Source of the DNA: Epinephelus fuscoguttatus | Taxonomy: Eukaryota; Chordata; Actinopteri; Perciformes; Serranidae | DNA: 64,000 bases | NCBI RefSeq assembly: GCF_011397635.1 | Contig: NC_064770.1 | Location: 24,473,603-24,537,602 of the forward strand | Reading direction: 5' to 3' | In this document: piece by piece, positions 46,101-60,300 of the stretch | Numbering within the stretch: the stretch's first letter is position 1 | Layout of the letters: every line of letters starts with the position of its first letter | Notes under the pieces: generated by a model | What the model was told of the DNA's origin: nothing | Seen by the model: the letters and a program-made list of their open reading frames with translations, nothing else | The model's database searches: none | Translations under genes and position numbers: made by a program

Positions 46101-49100
46101 GATCTGTCTTAAAGCGATAGTGCACCCAAAAATGAAAATTCAGCCATTATCTACTCACCCATATGCCGAGGGAGGCTCTGGTGAAGTTTTAGAGTCCTCA
46201 CATCCCAGGGGAGAGTGGGTAGCAGCACAACTCCACCTAATGCAGGCTGTGTCCTGAAGCCCCGACCCCAACTTTTTATGTCAGGGCTTCAGGACACTTG
46301 GATCACTACGGACGAGCAGTATGGAGATATTTTGTGGTTTCAATTATGTGTTCTTGGACGTTTTAATCTGGGGCACCGTAAGCCTCCATTAGGTGGAGTT
46401 GTGTTGCTACAACCTCTCCCCTGGGATCTCCACAATACTCTAAAACTTCATCTGAGCCTTCCTCGGCATGAAGGTGAGTAGATAATGGCTGAATTTTCAT
46501 TTTTGGGTGCACTATCCCTTTAACCTTCTAAAGTCTGTTTATTCATCTATGAATACCTTGAACATTTTTCATTTAGAGTAACTTTACCAGTATACATAAG
46601 TTGTGAAAACCAGTAGAAAGCAGTGATTCAGTGATTTACAGGCATACATAGACTGTATTAAAGTTTAATTTCTTACATTTTCTGCCGCATTTGCGTGTAT
46701 AAATAATGAAAAAATTTACAACCTCGACCTGTTAAACATTTGACCAATTTTTTAAGCACTTGTGTCCTTTTTCCAAGGATTTTGTGCTCTTGGCGGCTTC
46801 ATATTTTGTTTAATTGGCAAAATGAAAAGTGAGACTTGTAGCTGAGTTTGTCCTGAAACAAAGGATGCCATGCACGAGGGGAAAGGACCGTTAAAAAGAT
46901 CCTATACAAAGACAAAAAGTTGGGAAAAATGAACAAAATCAACCTAGCTCCAGGGGATTTTAATTGTTTTAATATTGTAGTGTAACAAACTGAAACTAAT
47001 ACCCTCGTAGATAACATAAATTATTGTATGCTCATGATTTGGAATCAAAATTATGCACAATTTGTAATTTTGGAAACAGAGCATTTCTATGCATTTTTGG
47101 CACAATTTAACTCCAGACTAATGGATAAGATGGCGCCTCTAGTGCGGACGCCTGTTACAGCAGCTCCTGCTCACCGCTGAGCTTTTCTCTCTCTTTTCTT
47201 TTTAACTTTCTCACTTTGACTTTTTGCTTTCTAGACATCGTGATTTCCCAAAACTGAATAAATACCACACATAGCAACACAAAACTGCTTTGCAAGCTCA
47301 ATCATGTTGTAACTAAGATATCCACTGGAAAAGATATTTTTTTCACGGACCGGTTATTGAGTTTGTTTACATGGCGGTGGAGAACGAGCTAACCCTCGTC
47401 TGCTGAGTTTTAAAAATGCCGGCTATTTTGCTGCTTTCTGTTGACGTCACATTCCGTCTTGAGTATATCCAATCAGCACCAAGTAATCTCCAAGCCCCAG
47501 CCAGGAGTCTCTAGGGGCCGTTCTGAGTACCTACTCCGAGGCGAGCCCTGCGTTCCAAATCGCATACTTCTACTATATACTTTTAGTATGTACTGCAGCT
47601 GCCCTTAAAAAGTATGTAGTGTAGTATGCAGTATGCATGCAGTATGCATACTACTGGAACACACTACATCCACCATCACATCGCTCCCTGAACTCCGACC
47701 CTCTTGCTCACTTCCGCTGCCGTCCGTAGCGCCACATTTGAATATTTTGTGTTGTTGTACTTCGGAGATGCAGCAAATCTCCTCTCGTCAAGCTCGCCAG
47801 AGTTGTGCACACCGTCGGAGGTGCTGGAGAGCTCTGTTGCTGTTATGTCGTAATGTATGTTGTTGTTTTTAATAAACTGACGTGTTCACGTAAACAGTTC
47901 CAAGCCTATTATTAGTGACCTGTCTATTGAACTAGTCACCAGTAGGCATATTAACCCCCTTCACACATAGCTCTCTGTTGCTGGCAGATGTTTGATGTTA
48001 AATATATTTACAGCTATGCAGCTGCTGGCACTATATTCTGTCTGCACGTGAAGCAGCCTTACATTCACATTACTTTTATTTGTAGTGTAACATACTTGCA
48101 CATTCTTACTACATTACTTAATATGTATTTGACTTTTACTATTTATATATTTACTAGTCTATACTGCTCATACCTGGCCCATAGTGTATTCATATTTAGT
48201 CATATTCATTCATTATTTATACCACACTTACAACACTGCCTATACTGGTAGAATCTTCTATATTGTAGTCATAGTTGAACCCGTGATTTCGTGATTTCCC
48301 AAAACTGAATAAATACCACGCATATCAACACAAAACTGCTTTGCTAGCTCAATCATGTTGTAACTAAGGTATCCGCTGGAAAGAATATTTTTTTCACGGG
48401 CCATTTAGTGAGTTTTTTTACATGGCGGAGGAAGCTATATGAACGAGCTAATCCTTGTCTGCTGAGTTTTAAAAATGCCGGCTATTTTGTTGCTTTCTGT
48501 TGACATCACATCCCTCCTTGAGTATATCCAATCAGCACCAAGTAATCCCCAAGCCCCAGCCAGGAGTCTTTCGGGGCCGTTCTGAGTACCTACCCCGAGG
48601 CAGAGACTTGTTTAGCCCCCGTAAAAGTTCCGGAACACTGTCCTTCGGGGGTGGTTCCTGTGGTGGAGACACGCACCAACGGCCCTGGCCCCGTAAAATT
48701 ACCGCGAAGTTCCTGCGGTGGAAACGGGCCTAATGGCTAAAGAAGCATGCTGACATGCATACTGCGAAATATGACCGGATGTAGTAGAACATCCTGGTGC
48801 TTTTGGCATACTGCATCTGACATACTATGTATTGGGACACACTAATTCTTTTTCTGGCATACTAAATAGTATGGTAGTATGGGTATTGGAACGCAGGGAG
48901 GGACTTGTTTAGCCCCTGTAAAAGTTACAGAACTCTGTCCTTCGGGGGTGGTTCCTGCAGTGGAGACACGCACCAACGGTCCCGGCCCAGTAAAATTGCC
49001 CTGAAGTTCCTGTGGTGGAAACGGGCCTATGGCTGAACGCGGAAGTACCGGACACGATCGCCGCGCTGGACGGATTCCAGCTCATCAGACACGAGCGGAC

Positions 49101-52100
49101 AGCAGTAAGAGGAAAGGAGGGGGGCTGGCTGTGTTTGTGAATGATAGATGGTGTAACTCTGGGGACATCACTATCAAGGAACAGCATTACTGCAGGGACA
49201 TTGAGCTGCTGGCTGTTGGCATGAGACCATATTATCTACCCAGGGAGTTTTCTCATGTCATTATGGTAGCAGTGTATGTCCCCCTGTCTGCAAAGGCTGA
49301 GTCTGCTTGTGACATTCTCCACTCTGTTACAAGTAGGCTGCAGACACAGCACCCTCAGGCCCTCCTTCTGATCTCTGGGGACTTCAACCACACCTGTCCA
49401 TCCACCACCCTGCCCACCTTCACCCAGTATGTTTCCTGCCACACTAGAGACAATAAAACACTGGATTTATTTTATGCCAACATCAAGGAGGCATACTACT
49501 CATCCCCCCTGCCCCCCCCTGGGAAAAGCTGATCACAACCTGGTTCATCTTCTGCCTGTCTATAGACCTCTGGTGCAGAGAGAACCAGCAACCTCCCGCA
49601 CTGTGAAGAGGTGGTCTGAGGAGGCCGAGGAGGCCCTGAAAGACTGCTTCGAGGCCACTGTGTGGGAGGTACTCAGTGATTCCCATGGGGCGGACATTGA
49701 CAGTATGACATCATGCATTACGGATTATATTAACTTCTGTTTGGAAAGCACCGTACCCACCAGGACTGTACACTGCTTCTCCAACACCAAACCCTGGATT
49801 ACTCCAGGTATAAAAGCTTTCCTGAAGGAGAAGCTGAGAGCTTTTATATCTGGAAACAAGGAGGAGCTGAAGGCTGTGCAGAAGGAGCTACGGAGAAACA
49901 TCAGGCGGGGAAAGGAAGAATATAAAAAGAAGATGGAGGTACAGCTGCAGCAGAACGACGTCAGCGGAGTCTGGAGAGGTCTGAAAACCATCTCAGGACA
50001 CAAACAGCCAGACTCCCAGGCCAGAGGCGACCAGAAGTGGGCGAATGATCTGAATCAATGATCAGTCTGCCCCTTCCCTGGCCCAGACATCACGGCTGCA
50101 ACCCCCCTCATTCTCACCTTCATCTTCCCCCCCACCTACACTCCTGGCATGCTGCTTCAACACCTCCCCCACCCCCGTTCCCCTGGACATCTCACCACCC
50201 AAACCCACCCCCCGCCTCATCACCCCCACCCCCCAGCACACAGCCCCCCTGCTCCAGCTTGTCCTTCACTACCTGTCAGGTGAGAGATCAGCTGAGGAGG
50301 ATAAAGACGAGGAAGGATGCGGGTCCAGACGGCATCAGCTCCAGGCTCCTGAAGTCCTGCTCAGACCAACTGTGCGGGATATTTGAAGCCATCTTCAACC
50401 TGAACCTGAGGCTGGGGAGAGTACCACAGCTGTGGAAGACATCCTGCGTGGTACCTGTGCCCAAGACTCTGCACCCCAAGGACTTCAGCAGCTTCAGACC
50501 GGTGGCATTAACATCGCACCTCATGAAGACTCTGGAGCACCTGGTCCTGTCTCGTCTCCGCCCTGCAGTAGGCCCTTTAATGGACCAGCTGCAGTTTGCC
50601 TACCAGCCTGGCATTGGGGTGGACGAGGCCGTCATCTTCCTCCTGCATAGAGCTCTTTCTCACCTGGAGAAGCCTGGAAGCTCTGTGAGAATCATGTTCT
50701 TTGATTTCTCCAGCGCTTTCAACACCATACAGCCTGCACTTCTGAGGGACAAACTGGAGCACATAGGAGTGGCTAATCACCTCACATCCTGGCTCCTAGA
50801 CTACCTCATGGACCGGCTGCAGTATGTCAGGACCCAGGATCGTGTATCGGACTTGCACCGGACTTGCGTGCTGGCACCGTTCCTCTTCACCCTCTACACT
50901 GCAGACTTTACACACGACACCCCCACCTGTCATCTGCAGAAGTTCTCTGATGACTCTGCCATCATCGGCCTCATCACAGATGGGATGACAGGGAGTACAG
51001 AGAACTGAACCAGGACTTTGTGGACTGGTGCCTGAGGAACCACCTTCAGATCAACGCAGGTAAAACCAAAGAGCTGGTGGTGGATTTCCGCAGGCGCAAA
51101 CTCCTCCCCCCAACACCAGTGAACATCCAGGGAAAGGACATTGAGATGGTGACATCTTATAAGTACCTGGGTGTTCATCTTAACAATAAACTGGACTGGA
51201 CTAATCACATAACAGCACTGTACAGGAAGGGCCAAAGCAGACTCTACCTGCTGAGGCGGCTCAGGTCTTTTGGAGTGCAGGGGGTGCTTCTGAAGACCTT
51301 CTTTGACACTGTGGTGGCATCAGCTATCTTTTACGGAGTGGTCTGCTGGGGCAGCAGCATCTCGGCTGCAGATAGGAAGAGACTGGACAAGCTGATCAAG
51401 AAAGCCAGCTCTGTCCTGGGATGCTCTCTGGACTCTGTGCAGGTGGTGGGAGAAAGGAGGATGACAGCCAAGCTGTCATCTCTGAGGACTAATGACTAGG
51501 GTTGGGTCCCAAGAACCGGTTCCAAATTAGAACTGGTTCCGAATTTTCGGTTCCACCTGAATCATTAAGAAATTTTAATTTCGGTTCTGCTTTTTGATTC
51601 CTAAAAATTGTCCCTCGCCACACACACTCGTTTCTGTTAAAAATGCATGCACGGGGCGCCGGTGGCTTAGTGGATAGAGCAGGCGCCCCATGTATAAGGC
51701 TGTTGCTGCAGCGGCCCAGGTTCGACTCCAGCCTGTGGCCCTTTGCTGCATGTCATTCCCTCTCTCTCTCCCCCTTCACACTAGACTTTCCTATCAATTA
51801 AAGGCAAAACTGCCCCCCAAAAAATATCTTTAAAAACGCATGCGCAGCTGCGTCTACCCCCAGCTTGTCGCGGCACGCCGTTCTGTTTGGACTGCACGCG
51901 GTTATTTTCTTTGATGAAAACACGATACGAACCTGTATAACGTAAGTTGTTCGCCATCATGGAGCGCAGCAGGCACTCTAAAGTGTGGCTTCATTTTGTC
52001 AAAACGGATGACTGTTCGGCACAGTGCAACACTTGTGACAAACGTATTTCGTGCAAAGGAGGATGCACCATGAATATGTCAAAACATCTTCGCCAGCAGC

Positions 52101-53745
52101 ACGGTATACAAATCAAAGAATGTACTGTGTTTGACATGTTGCGCCGGCCTCCCTCCTCCTCACAAGCCTCATCCTCCTTCGTCAGCCCGGCTCAGCCAAC
52201 AGCCAGCACCTCCTCATGGGAGCCCTTGCAGTCGGGTAAGTTCAGTGAACTTTTATTGAAGATTTAAATAACGCTTGTTTAGTTTCTAAATTTAATAAGC
52301 AACCGCGTCAAATGTGTTTTTGTAGATGAAAGCTCGCAGTCGCAGAGTTTACGGCCTAACGTTACTGCTCAAGCTAACAAGCTGGTCCCACAACGTGAAA
52401 CTCCCTTCACCTTAGCGGCTGGAAAGTTGACCGACACTGAACAGGTGAAATGTCATTCATGCACAAACACTGTCTCTCCTCAGTCATTACAGTGTTTTAT
52501 CTAAATGCCAAATGTTGTCTGTAGCTAACAGTGCATGATTGTGGAGGAGATGGTGAGAGGAGCCAGGGCGACAAGGAAGAAATGGAGAGTGAGGAAGAGG
52601 AGCATATGATAGCAGAAATTATATTTGATAGATTCTGAATCTTAATCATTATATATGGATGCTTGAACTTTTTTGTGATAAGCTTGTTCGTTATTTGTTT
52701 TGCAGCCACCTCCCTGCAAAACTGTAAGGATGACTCCACTGGAGGAGCTTTTTGCTGACGAAGATGCTGTAAAGATGACATCACTATCCATCCAGGACAG
52801 AGTTGAGAAGGAGTTGCAGATGTACAAGGATATGCCATCCATCGTTACATCTGATGACCCTGCTGCTTGGTGGTGGAACATGCAAACCATGTATTCTCGT
52901 TTGTCAGACATGGCCTTTTTATTTTTATGTGTACAGGCCTCCTCTACACCAAGTGAATGAGTTTACTCCACTGCGGGAAACACAATCTGTGCTGAATGTT
53001 CATGTATACTGTCTGAGAAGGCAGACATGCTTATTTTTCTGAACAAAAACTGTTAATGTGGGGAGTTTTTATACCTGTTTGTTCCATGCAGGCCTCCTGT
53101 ACACTGGGTGAATAAGTTTTCTTTAATGCGGGAAACACAATCTGCTGGACATTCTCATATACTGCCTGAGAAGGCTTGAGATATGCTTATTTTCTTGAAC
53201 TGTTTCTATTCTGTTTTTTATACCTGCTAGTTCCCTGCAGAATGTGAATGACTGACTGACTGAATGTGATTCAATTTGTGGAAAGGTGTATTAAAAATAA
53301 AAAATAAAAAATTGTGTGAAATAAGCATTTGACATTTTTTGACCCCGCCCCTCAAAGAATCGGAATCGAGAATCATTAGGAACCGGAATCGGAAAGCAGA
53401 ATCGGAATCAGAATTGCTAAAATTCAAACGATACCCAACCCTACTAATGACTCCCATCCTCTGCAGGAGGAGATAAAAGCTCTGGAGAGCTCCTTCAGCG
53501 ATAGACTGATTCACCCAAAGTGTGTGGAGGAACGCTATTGCAGGTCCTTCCTGCCTGCTGCTGTCAGGCTTCATAACCAGCACTGCTCACAGTAAACTGC
53601 ACCATGAACACTTTAGGGACACTATGGACACTTATGGGCACCATAATAAGCATAACTGTCCCCCATGTTGTTATTTGCACATTCAGTATTCACTTGCACT
53701 AAATATGTTCACTTTAATCCATTGCTCACTTTTTTTTATCCACTG

Positions 53746-53781
<36 letters not shown>

Positions 53782-54266
53782 GTTATTATTTATTGCTGTT
53801 TCTTGTATCTTTTGTACTTTTTTCTGCACGCCTAGTTTTTTAAGTTTTTAAATATTGAAATCTTTAATTTGACTCTTTCCCCTTGACTGCTGTAATACTG
53901 GAATTTCTCAACTGTGGGATCAATAAAGGTGTATCTTATCTTATCTTATCTTATCTTATCTTATCTTATCTTATAAGGTTGAAGTAAACCTACAATATAT
54001 GGGTAAAAAAAGTCAGCTGCCTTGACAATAAATTCAGACCATAACTAACTACATGGAGCCCTTCAGCAGACTGTGCTGCTGCCTCGTAGAGGACAGACTG
54101 GAAGAAAAGGCAGCTGTAACTAGACGCCCGGAGAGCTCTATCAATAATGTACACTCTTCAGGCAAGAACATATTCTGCCAGGGAGGCTTCAGACACTGCA
54201 AGATGTATATTTCTCCCACTGCCAACACAAAAGGAATTAGTCTTTTCATATATATGAAAAGGCAAA

Positions 54267-54310
<44 letters not shown>

Positions 54311-57300
54311 TTTGTATCTCTCACCATGACTCTGTGGAGGTGTCTCCTTTCCTCTGGTCCATAGATGCCACAGGGCCGCAGGACACAGGTCCGAAGCACG
54401 TCTCCACCTTCACAAGAGACCATTTAAACATTACTGAATATGTGTGTGTTTTCTGAAAATATAAGGGAGCAAACTCGCCATTGTGTACCTCCGCAAGTTG
54501 CACTTAAAGTTCACATCCATTTGTGTGAAAACATGGATGCCTCCCACACCTTTCCCCTAGCAGCACACAACACAATACAATCAGTACAGCTTCAAGATGA
54601 ACACCCAAGATTAGTGTCAACAATTCAGTATCTGACCAAATGTCTTCCCTTTTGTTCCTGAGAAATGATGCTGAATAAAAAAGTGTTTTTGCAGAACATT
54701 ATGTTGTCACCTTTTGGATATATAATGTCATCACTTCATCATTCTATCCTATTAGACAATTGTGTGAAATTTTGTCATAATTAGCATATGAATTCTTGAG
54801 TTATGGCCGAAAACAGAGTGGACGTTTGTGCCAATTGTAACACCTGTAAGGTGCTCTTAAAGGGATAGTGCACCCAAAAATGAAAATTCAGCCATTATCT
54901 ACTCACCCATATGCCGAAGGAGGCTCAGGTGAAGTTTTAGAGTCCTCACATTCCTGAGAGTTCAAATGACGTTTTTCCAAACAACTTTTTATGTCGGGGC
55001 TTCAGGACACTTGGATCACTATGGACGAGCAGTATGGAGATATTTTGTGGTTTCAATTATGTGTTCTTGGACGTTTGAATCTGGGGCACCGTAAGCCTCC
55101 GTTAGGTGGAGTTGTGTTGCTAGCCCTTCTCCCTTGGGATCTCCGTAAGTGATGTGAGGACTCTAAACCTTCACCTGAGCCTCCCTCGGCATGAGGGTGA
55201 GTAGATAATGGCTGAATTTTCATTTTTGGGTGCACTATGATAAGATATTGCATTCACAAGAATGCAACAGACTGGTTCACAGTGACATTAACCGTTGACT
55301 AGCATGACTCAAAGTGGAAATTTGTGCCAAAGGTGAAGATATTCCCTAAAGGTGTTTACGAGATTGGGATGGGTGCATGGTCCCAGCGACTCTGAATTTT
55401 GACCACCAAAATGTTATCAGTCATTACGATCAAATAAACATTCGTGCCAAATCTAGAGATATCATGAGAATGGGGCGGATGGATGGACAACTGGAAAACA
55501 TAATGCCTCCAGCCACAGCTATCACTGGTGCAGAGGCATAAAAATGGCTTGAGTTAGTTCCTCACTGATTCTGTTATTTCCACAGTGTTGTACACATAAA
55601 TGTTCTAGCCGGCTAACTACTGTTCAAAAGGTCTTTTACATGTTGCGTACACTGATAATTTAACATTAAGGTTTAATTTAGGTAAACGTGCCAATACTAT
55701 AATGAAGACATGCACACTGACCAGTAAAAGTCCTGCGTTCAAACCCCTACCAGCTTAATATAGTTAAAGTACCAAAAAGAAAAGCTCTCGTTCCACAGGA
55801 AAATGAAATGGAAAAGTTCTGCTACACAAATTTGTATTTTTTAAAATCCATTTCTAATTGTTTCTTTTTTTGAAACATTGGCTAATTGTGGTTCTCTGGG
55901 CCTTGTATTGAAATGCACTTGAGTAAATGTGTTTTCTTACTTTCCTCCAGTGGAAAAAACTTAGACAACATCCTCCTGTATCAGATGCTGTACATGAACG
56001 TTAACCTGCAGTATATTATGAGACTGCCCATTAGCTCTTCACTTAATTGAATATATAAGTTGGAGGTCACTGATGGGGTGTCGGGTTACACTGAAGGGGG
56101 AAGATGGAGGCCTGCCACCTGTTAATGTAAAGAGGAACTCGAAACCCATTATAGTGTATTAGAAAACTGTAAATGAGTCACATGACTGCTGCACTACACA
56201 CTGGCACTGTCCTGTCCAGCTCTAAATTAAAACTAGTGTCACTGGTTCTGTATTGGATTGCACCCTCTAGTTTCCATGGTAACCCCTCAGTGCTTCAGTG
56301 TTTCTCTTCCACATAAACATTTGTACACAGAAACCAAAAGCTGTAGGGTTGCAGCCTCCTCTGATTGCACCCTTTCCACCTAACTCTGCGATTAAGCTGT
56401 CACTGCACACACACTGATCGTGTCGCACCTTTCAGGGAGCATCCGTTGGCAGAAAGGACCATCTGCTCTGCAATCACTTTAGTTCTGGAGTAGTGGTCGA
56501 TGTGCTGCAGCAGAGAGCAAGAGAATGCATGAGATTGTATTATTATTGTTGGAAAATGTATGGGACATTGTTCTTGAGACATTTATAAGAATATTTGGAA
56601 AACATTTCAGTTGATATGGAAGAAGTAAAGGTAGCAATGCCATAATGTAAAGCTACTCAGTTACAAGTAAAAGTCCTGGGTTCAAAATGTTACTTAAGTA
56701 AAAGTGTGAGCATGAAAATGTCCTTAAAGTACTAAAAATAAGAAGTGTAGTTTTCAGAATAATGTACATTATATTATTGGATTATACATTGTAACATACT
56801 AATGTATTGTGTTCATCACATTAAAGACACAAAAGTAATCCCTCTCTAGCTTTACTCATGACCTATTAGAAGTGTGTTGCATTCGTACTCTCCTCTTATT
56901 TTGCTGTATTCGAGACGTTCCTGGGCTCAACGCGCAGGTGAAGGCAGGATGTTAAAATAAACGTGTCCAGCTGCCAGTCCGTAAGCAGCACACATACAAA
57001 AGGAAGCTACAAAATTTGGGGACATAACAGAAAAAACGCAAATATATTGTGGTGAAACGCCAAGTGGACAAGGCTTGTTCTAACACAAGAGTGAATCACT
57101 TTGCTGGCGACATTGTTTGCAGTGACTGTACTGTATCCCCACAATACTGCCGTTGGTAAAGATGAGGCTGACTTCAAGTGATCAGTGCCCAAATATATCT
57201 CTGACATGCTTGTGACACATGAACCTTCTAGGACCCTGAGGACATCAGGATCTGGCCTAAGGACCGTCCCAAGAGTTAAAACAAAACATGGTGAAGCAGC

Positions 57301-60300
57301 GTTTTGTTATCATGCAGCACAAACCTGGAATAACCTCCCACATGATGTTAGACACGTCCCAACTCCTTTTTTACACTGCATACTCCACCATGCAATAACT
57401 GCAACCATGTTATCAAACTCAATTTTAAATCATTTTAAATCATCCTTTTATCCTTGCACATCTTGTCATTTTGTAATTAGGGTCCGGGCAGCTAAGCTGC
57501 CAGGACACTATTTTAATCCTAGATATTCTTCTTCTTTCTTCTTTCTTCTTCCGAGGAAATCATACTTCCCATGGGTGAAAACTCACCAAACTTTGCACAA
57601 AGGTCCAGTCTCATGTCAGATATCCTAAGCTGTAAACTCAAGCCAATAGGTCTGATGGTGGCGCTACAGCAAGCGTCTAAAGTTCAAAACTTTGAAAATT
57701 CATAACAAATCAACCATACGTGTTACAACTTCACAACTTTCATCACACTGTAGCCCCAATACTGAAGAAACTTTTGTACCTTTAAACCTATTAAAAATTA
57801 TGAAGTTCATCACTCTTTTTTTTTTTCAAAAACTGTAAAACTTCTTAAACCTATCTCTTCCCACAATTTTTGCTCAGTTGACACCAAACTTGCTACAGAG
57901 CATCTTCAGACTGTCCTACAAAAACCATGTTCCTCAGATTTTTGATTTATCAAAAATTGAGTCTACAGTGCATTAAAATGTTTGACTGTAAACGGTACTG
58001 TAAACATACATGCAAATTCTTGCTAAATAAATCTTCAATGTTCATGAAAAAAATGACAAAATTCTAGAGTCATGGTAGATGATGTGTGGCAAATTTCAGA
58101 ATTTTATCTCAAAAACTTAATTTTTGACAGCATTTTGAATTTTGCTCTAATGTGAACAATTGGAGTCAATGTAAAAATGGCACTTTTGAACATCAGTTTT
58201 TCACTTATGGAGCAAATCAATCATTGTTACAAACAAATTACCAACATCTCCATGCTGTCTAGATGCAATATGTGTATTTTCAGATTTTTGTTTTGATAAC
58301 TGAATTTTTTACAGTGGTTTGAAATCTGCTTTTCCATGCATGGACAGCTGCTAAACCTGCATGTCTGGCTTAGTCAATTTGTGAAGCTACACATGAATTG
58401 TCACTGACTAGCTTTATTTTATTTTACAACAAAAACACTTCACTTCTGTTTACGTTCAACAATGTTATCAAATGCAACAGAGCTAGCTCGCCTTTTAGCC
58501 TCATTGTAGCCTGTAACTCTAACTGCCTCTCTGGGCACCGCATTCATGTGTGTGTGCTTGCTGTTGCTGGTCTCGCGCTGGCTGGTTGGTGCAGCCTGGA
58601 CCAAAATGCTTTTGTTGCTATTTGCAGAGCCTGGGCTGCCGACAGAAACCGGACTTTTCATAGCATATTCAGAGGACATGTAGCTAGCAGATTGTGAGGA
58701 GATGTTTGCTGTATGTGGCAAAAACTTTTCAAGCTTGGGAAAACTTAGAGAGCCTTTAAGTACTAAGCATACGACCAGATGAATGAGACTTGGATTATAC
58801 TGCTCGAGTTGTACATGGTCCCCGATCAATCACTAAATCAATATGTTTGCCTGCAAGAGGCTGCAAGAAATACAAAGCTTTCTTCAAAAATTCAAGGTAA
58901 CAGGGCATGACTAACTGATTTACAAATGGTCATTTTGTGGGTGAAGCATTCCTTTAATCTGCAAAGTCACTAAAGTCATCAAATAAATATAATGGAGTAA
59001 AAAGTACGATAAAAGACAAAAAAGTAAAGTATAAAATATTTAAACATAGTAGTATAAAGGAATGGTTCCCAACTGGTCCAACGATGGGGTTCAGATTTCT
59101 CATCGGTCATTAGTCCAAGGTCCACACAGTTAAATACAATTGGCATCATACTTGTGTTTGGCCATGTCTTCGAGCTAGTTTGCTGTCTCTGTCAAGTAGC
59201 TATTTGTTTGTCAGACACTCCAAAGCAGGAGACGACACTTCAAAATTAAAGTTTTGTGCCAGAAAGTCACTGTGCTTAAAAATAAAGTGTGTTTTTTACA
59301 AACTTGACATGTTTGTGAGTCACTTGTGGACCCCTTAGAATGGACCTGCGACCACCTTTTGGACCACAACCCACCAGTTGGGAACCACTGGTATTAAGTA
59401 TGTGAAATTACACAAGTAGCATCAAATGGAAACGCTCAAGTAAAGTACAAGTACCTCACAATTGCACTAACGTACCATACTTGAGTAAATGTACTTAGTT
59501 ACATAACTGCAATAGCCAGTTTGATAAGTTCATTCTTTTTTTTAAATTACCCACCACGTCGGGGGGCACATACGGCACTGACGCCTCATCACCCTCCTCA
59601 ATTGGTTTCCCAGCAAACACCACATTGATGGTACTGGTGTACACCAGCCTGGGGATGCTCCTCTCCTTACACACTGAAAGACAGCGGATCAAACACACAC
59701 ACCATTACATCAAAGACTACCTGCGTGTTTTATGGGTGTGTGTGGGGTGTTGGGTGTATCCTCACCGTTTATGACATTATTGGTCCCTCCGACATTGATT
59801 GACTCCACCTGCTCCTTCCTCAGCTGGCAGACAGACAGCATAAAGTAAAAAAAAAAATAAAGTAATAAAGATAAAAGTAATAAAGATAATACATCCCTTG
59901 TTTTCACCAGCTTTGTCCTTATTATCTGCGCTGTACACAGCTCATGTACCCCTCAGTTTGGGCTCCTGAATTATAAATGAAATCCTAATCGGCATTGTTT
60001 CGTCATCATGCTGGATGACAGACCCAGACAAGCTCTTTGTCAGCACACACTTCATCTTACATTATGGTTAGCTGCTCTCTCATTGACACACAAACAAGTT
60101 GAAATCAAACAGAGACAGCAGTGAAGTGCATTCAGTGGGGTTTTAGTACAGAGGTTTGTCCGTGTATTAGTGCATTTCTTTAGTTTGTGAACAAAGCAAA
60201 ACATTCACGGGCAAAGTCCTTAAAGGGACAGTTTACTCCAAGATCACAAGTACATATTTTTCTTTTACCTGTAGTGCTGTTTATCAGTACCGATTGTTTT

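Larger units (their letters stand above)
47239..49029. mobile_element. Repeat 'A', interrupted outer copy
   Basis: The left part, 47239-47544, and the right part, about 48900-49029, together match the uninterrupted copy at 48290-48732 base block by base block. Examples are CCCAAAACTGAATAAATACC, TATATCCAATCAGCACCAAG, TTCGGGGGTGGTTCCTG and GGTGGAAACGGGCCTA. The gap is filled by the element at 47546-48897. No inverted repeats were found at the ends, so the class is unknown. Confidence 0.75.
49031..53977 (+). mobile_element. L2-like LINE, 5' part unclear, split by a hAT element
   Basis: The endonuclease region has [22 protein letters not shown] (about 49370) and TLDLFY. A frameshift near 49517 is followed by [15 protein letters not shown]. 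Reverse transcriptase motifs are [14 protein letters not shown] (50310), [28 protein letters not shown] (50700) and FSDDSAI (50945). Then come [12 protein letters not shown] and [14 protein letters not shown]. The stretch normally reading GxPQG before VLAPFLF is damaged near 50870, and another frame change follows at 51008. The frame is cut at 51496 by the hAT element and resumes at 53444. The 3' end has AATAAAG and a (CTTAT)n tail (53933-53973), typical of L2-type LINEs. Dead, but fairly young. Confidence 0.88.
56610..59510. mobile_element. Probable MITE with several later insertions
   Basis: The left half (TACTCAGTTACAAGTAAAAG, CAAAATGTTACTTAAGTAAA, to about 56900) and the right half (from about 58960; GTACTTAGTTAC near 59490) look like the two ends of one common fish MITE. 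LINE debris, a TTC-rich repeat and another MITE lie between. The assignment rests on familiar end motifs only. Confidence 0.4.

Noticed and set aside
49029-49532. A host gene with an endonuclease-like protein
   Set aside because: It is the endonuclease part of the LINE, joined by frameshift to reverse transcriptase motifs downstream.
50058-50280. Proline-rich secreted protein
   Set aside because: The PPPP-rich start is the linker of the LINE polyprotein; the same frame goes on into reverse transcriptase.
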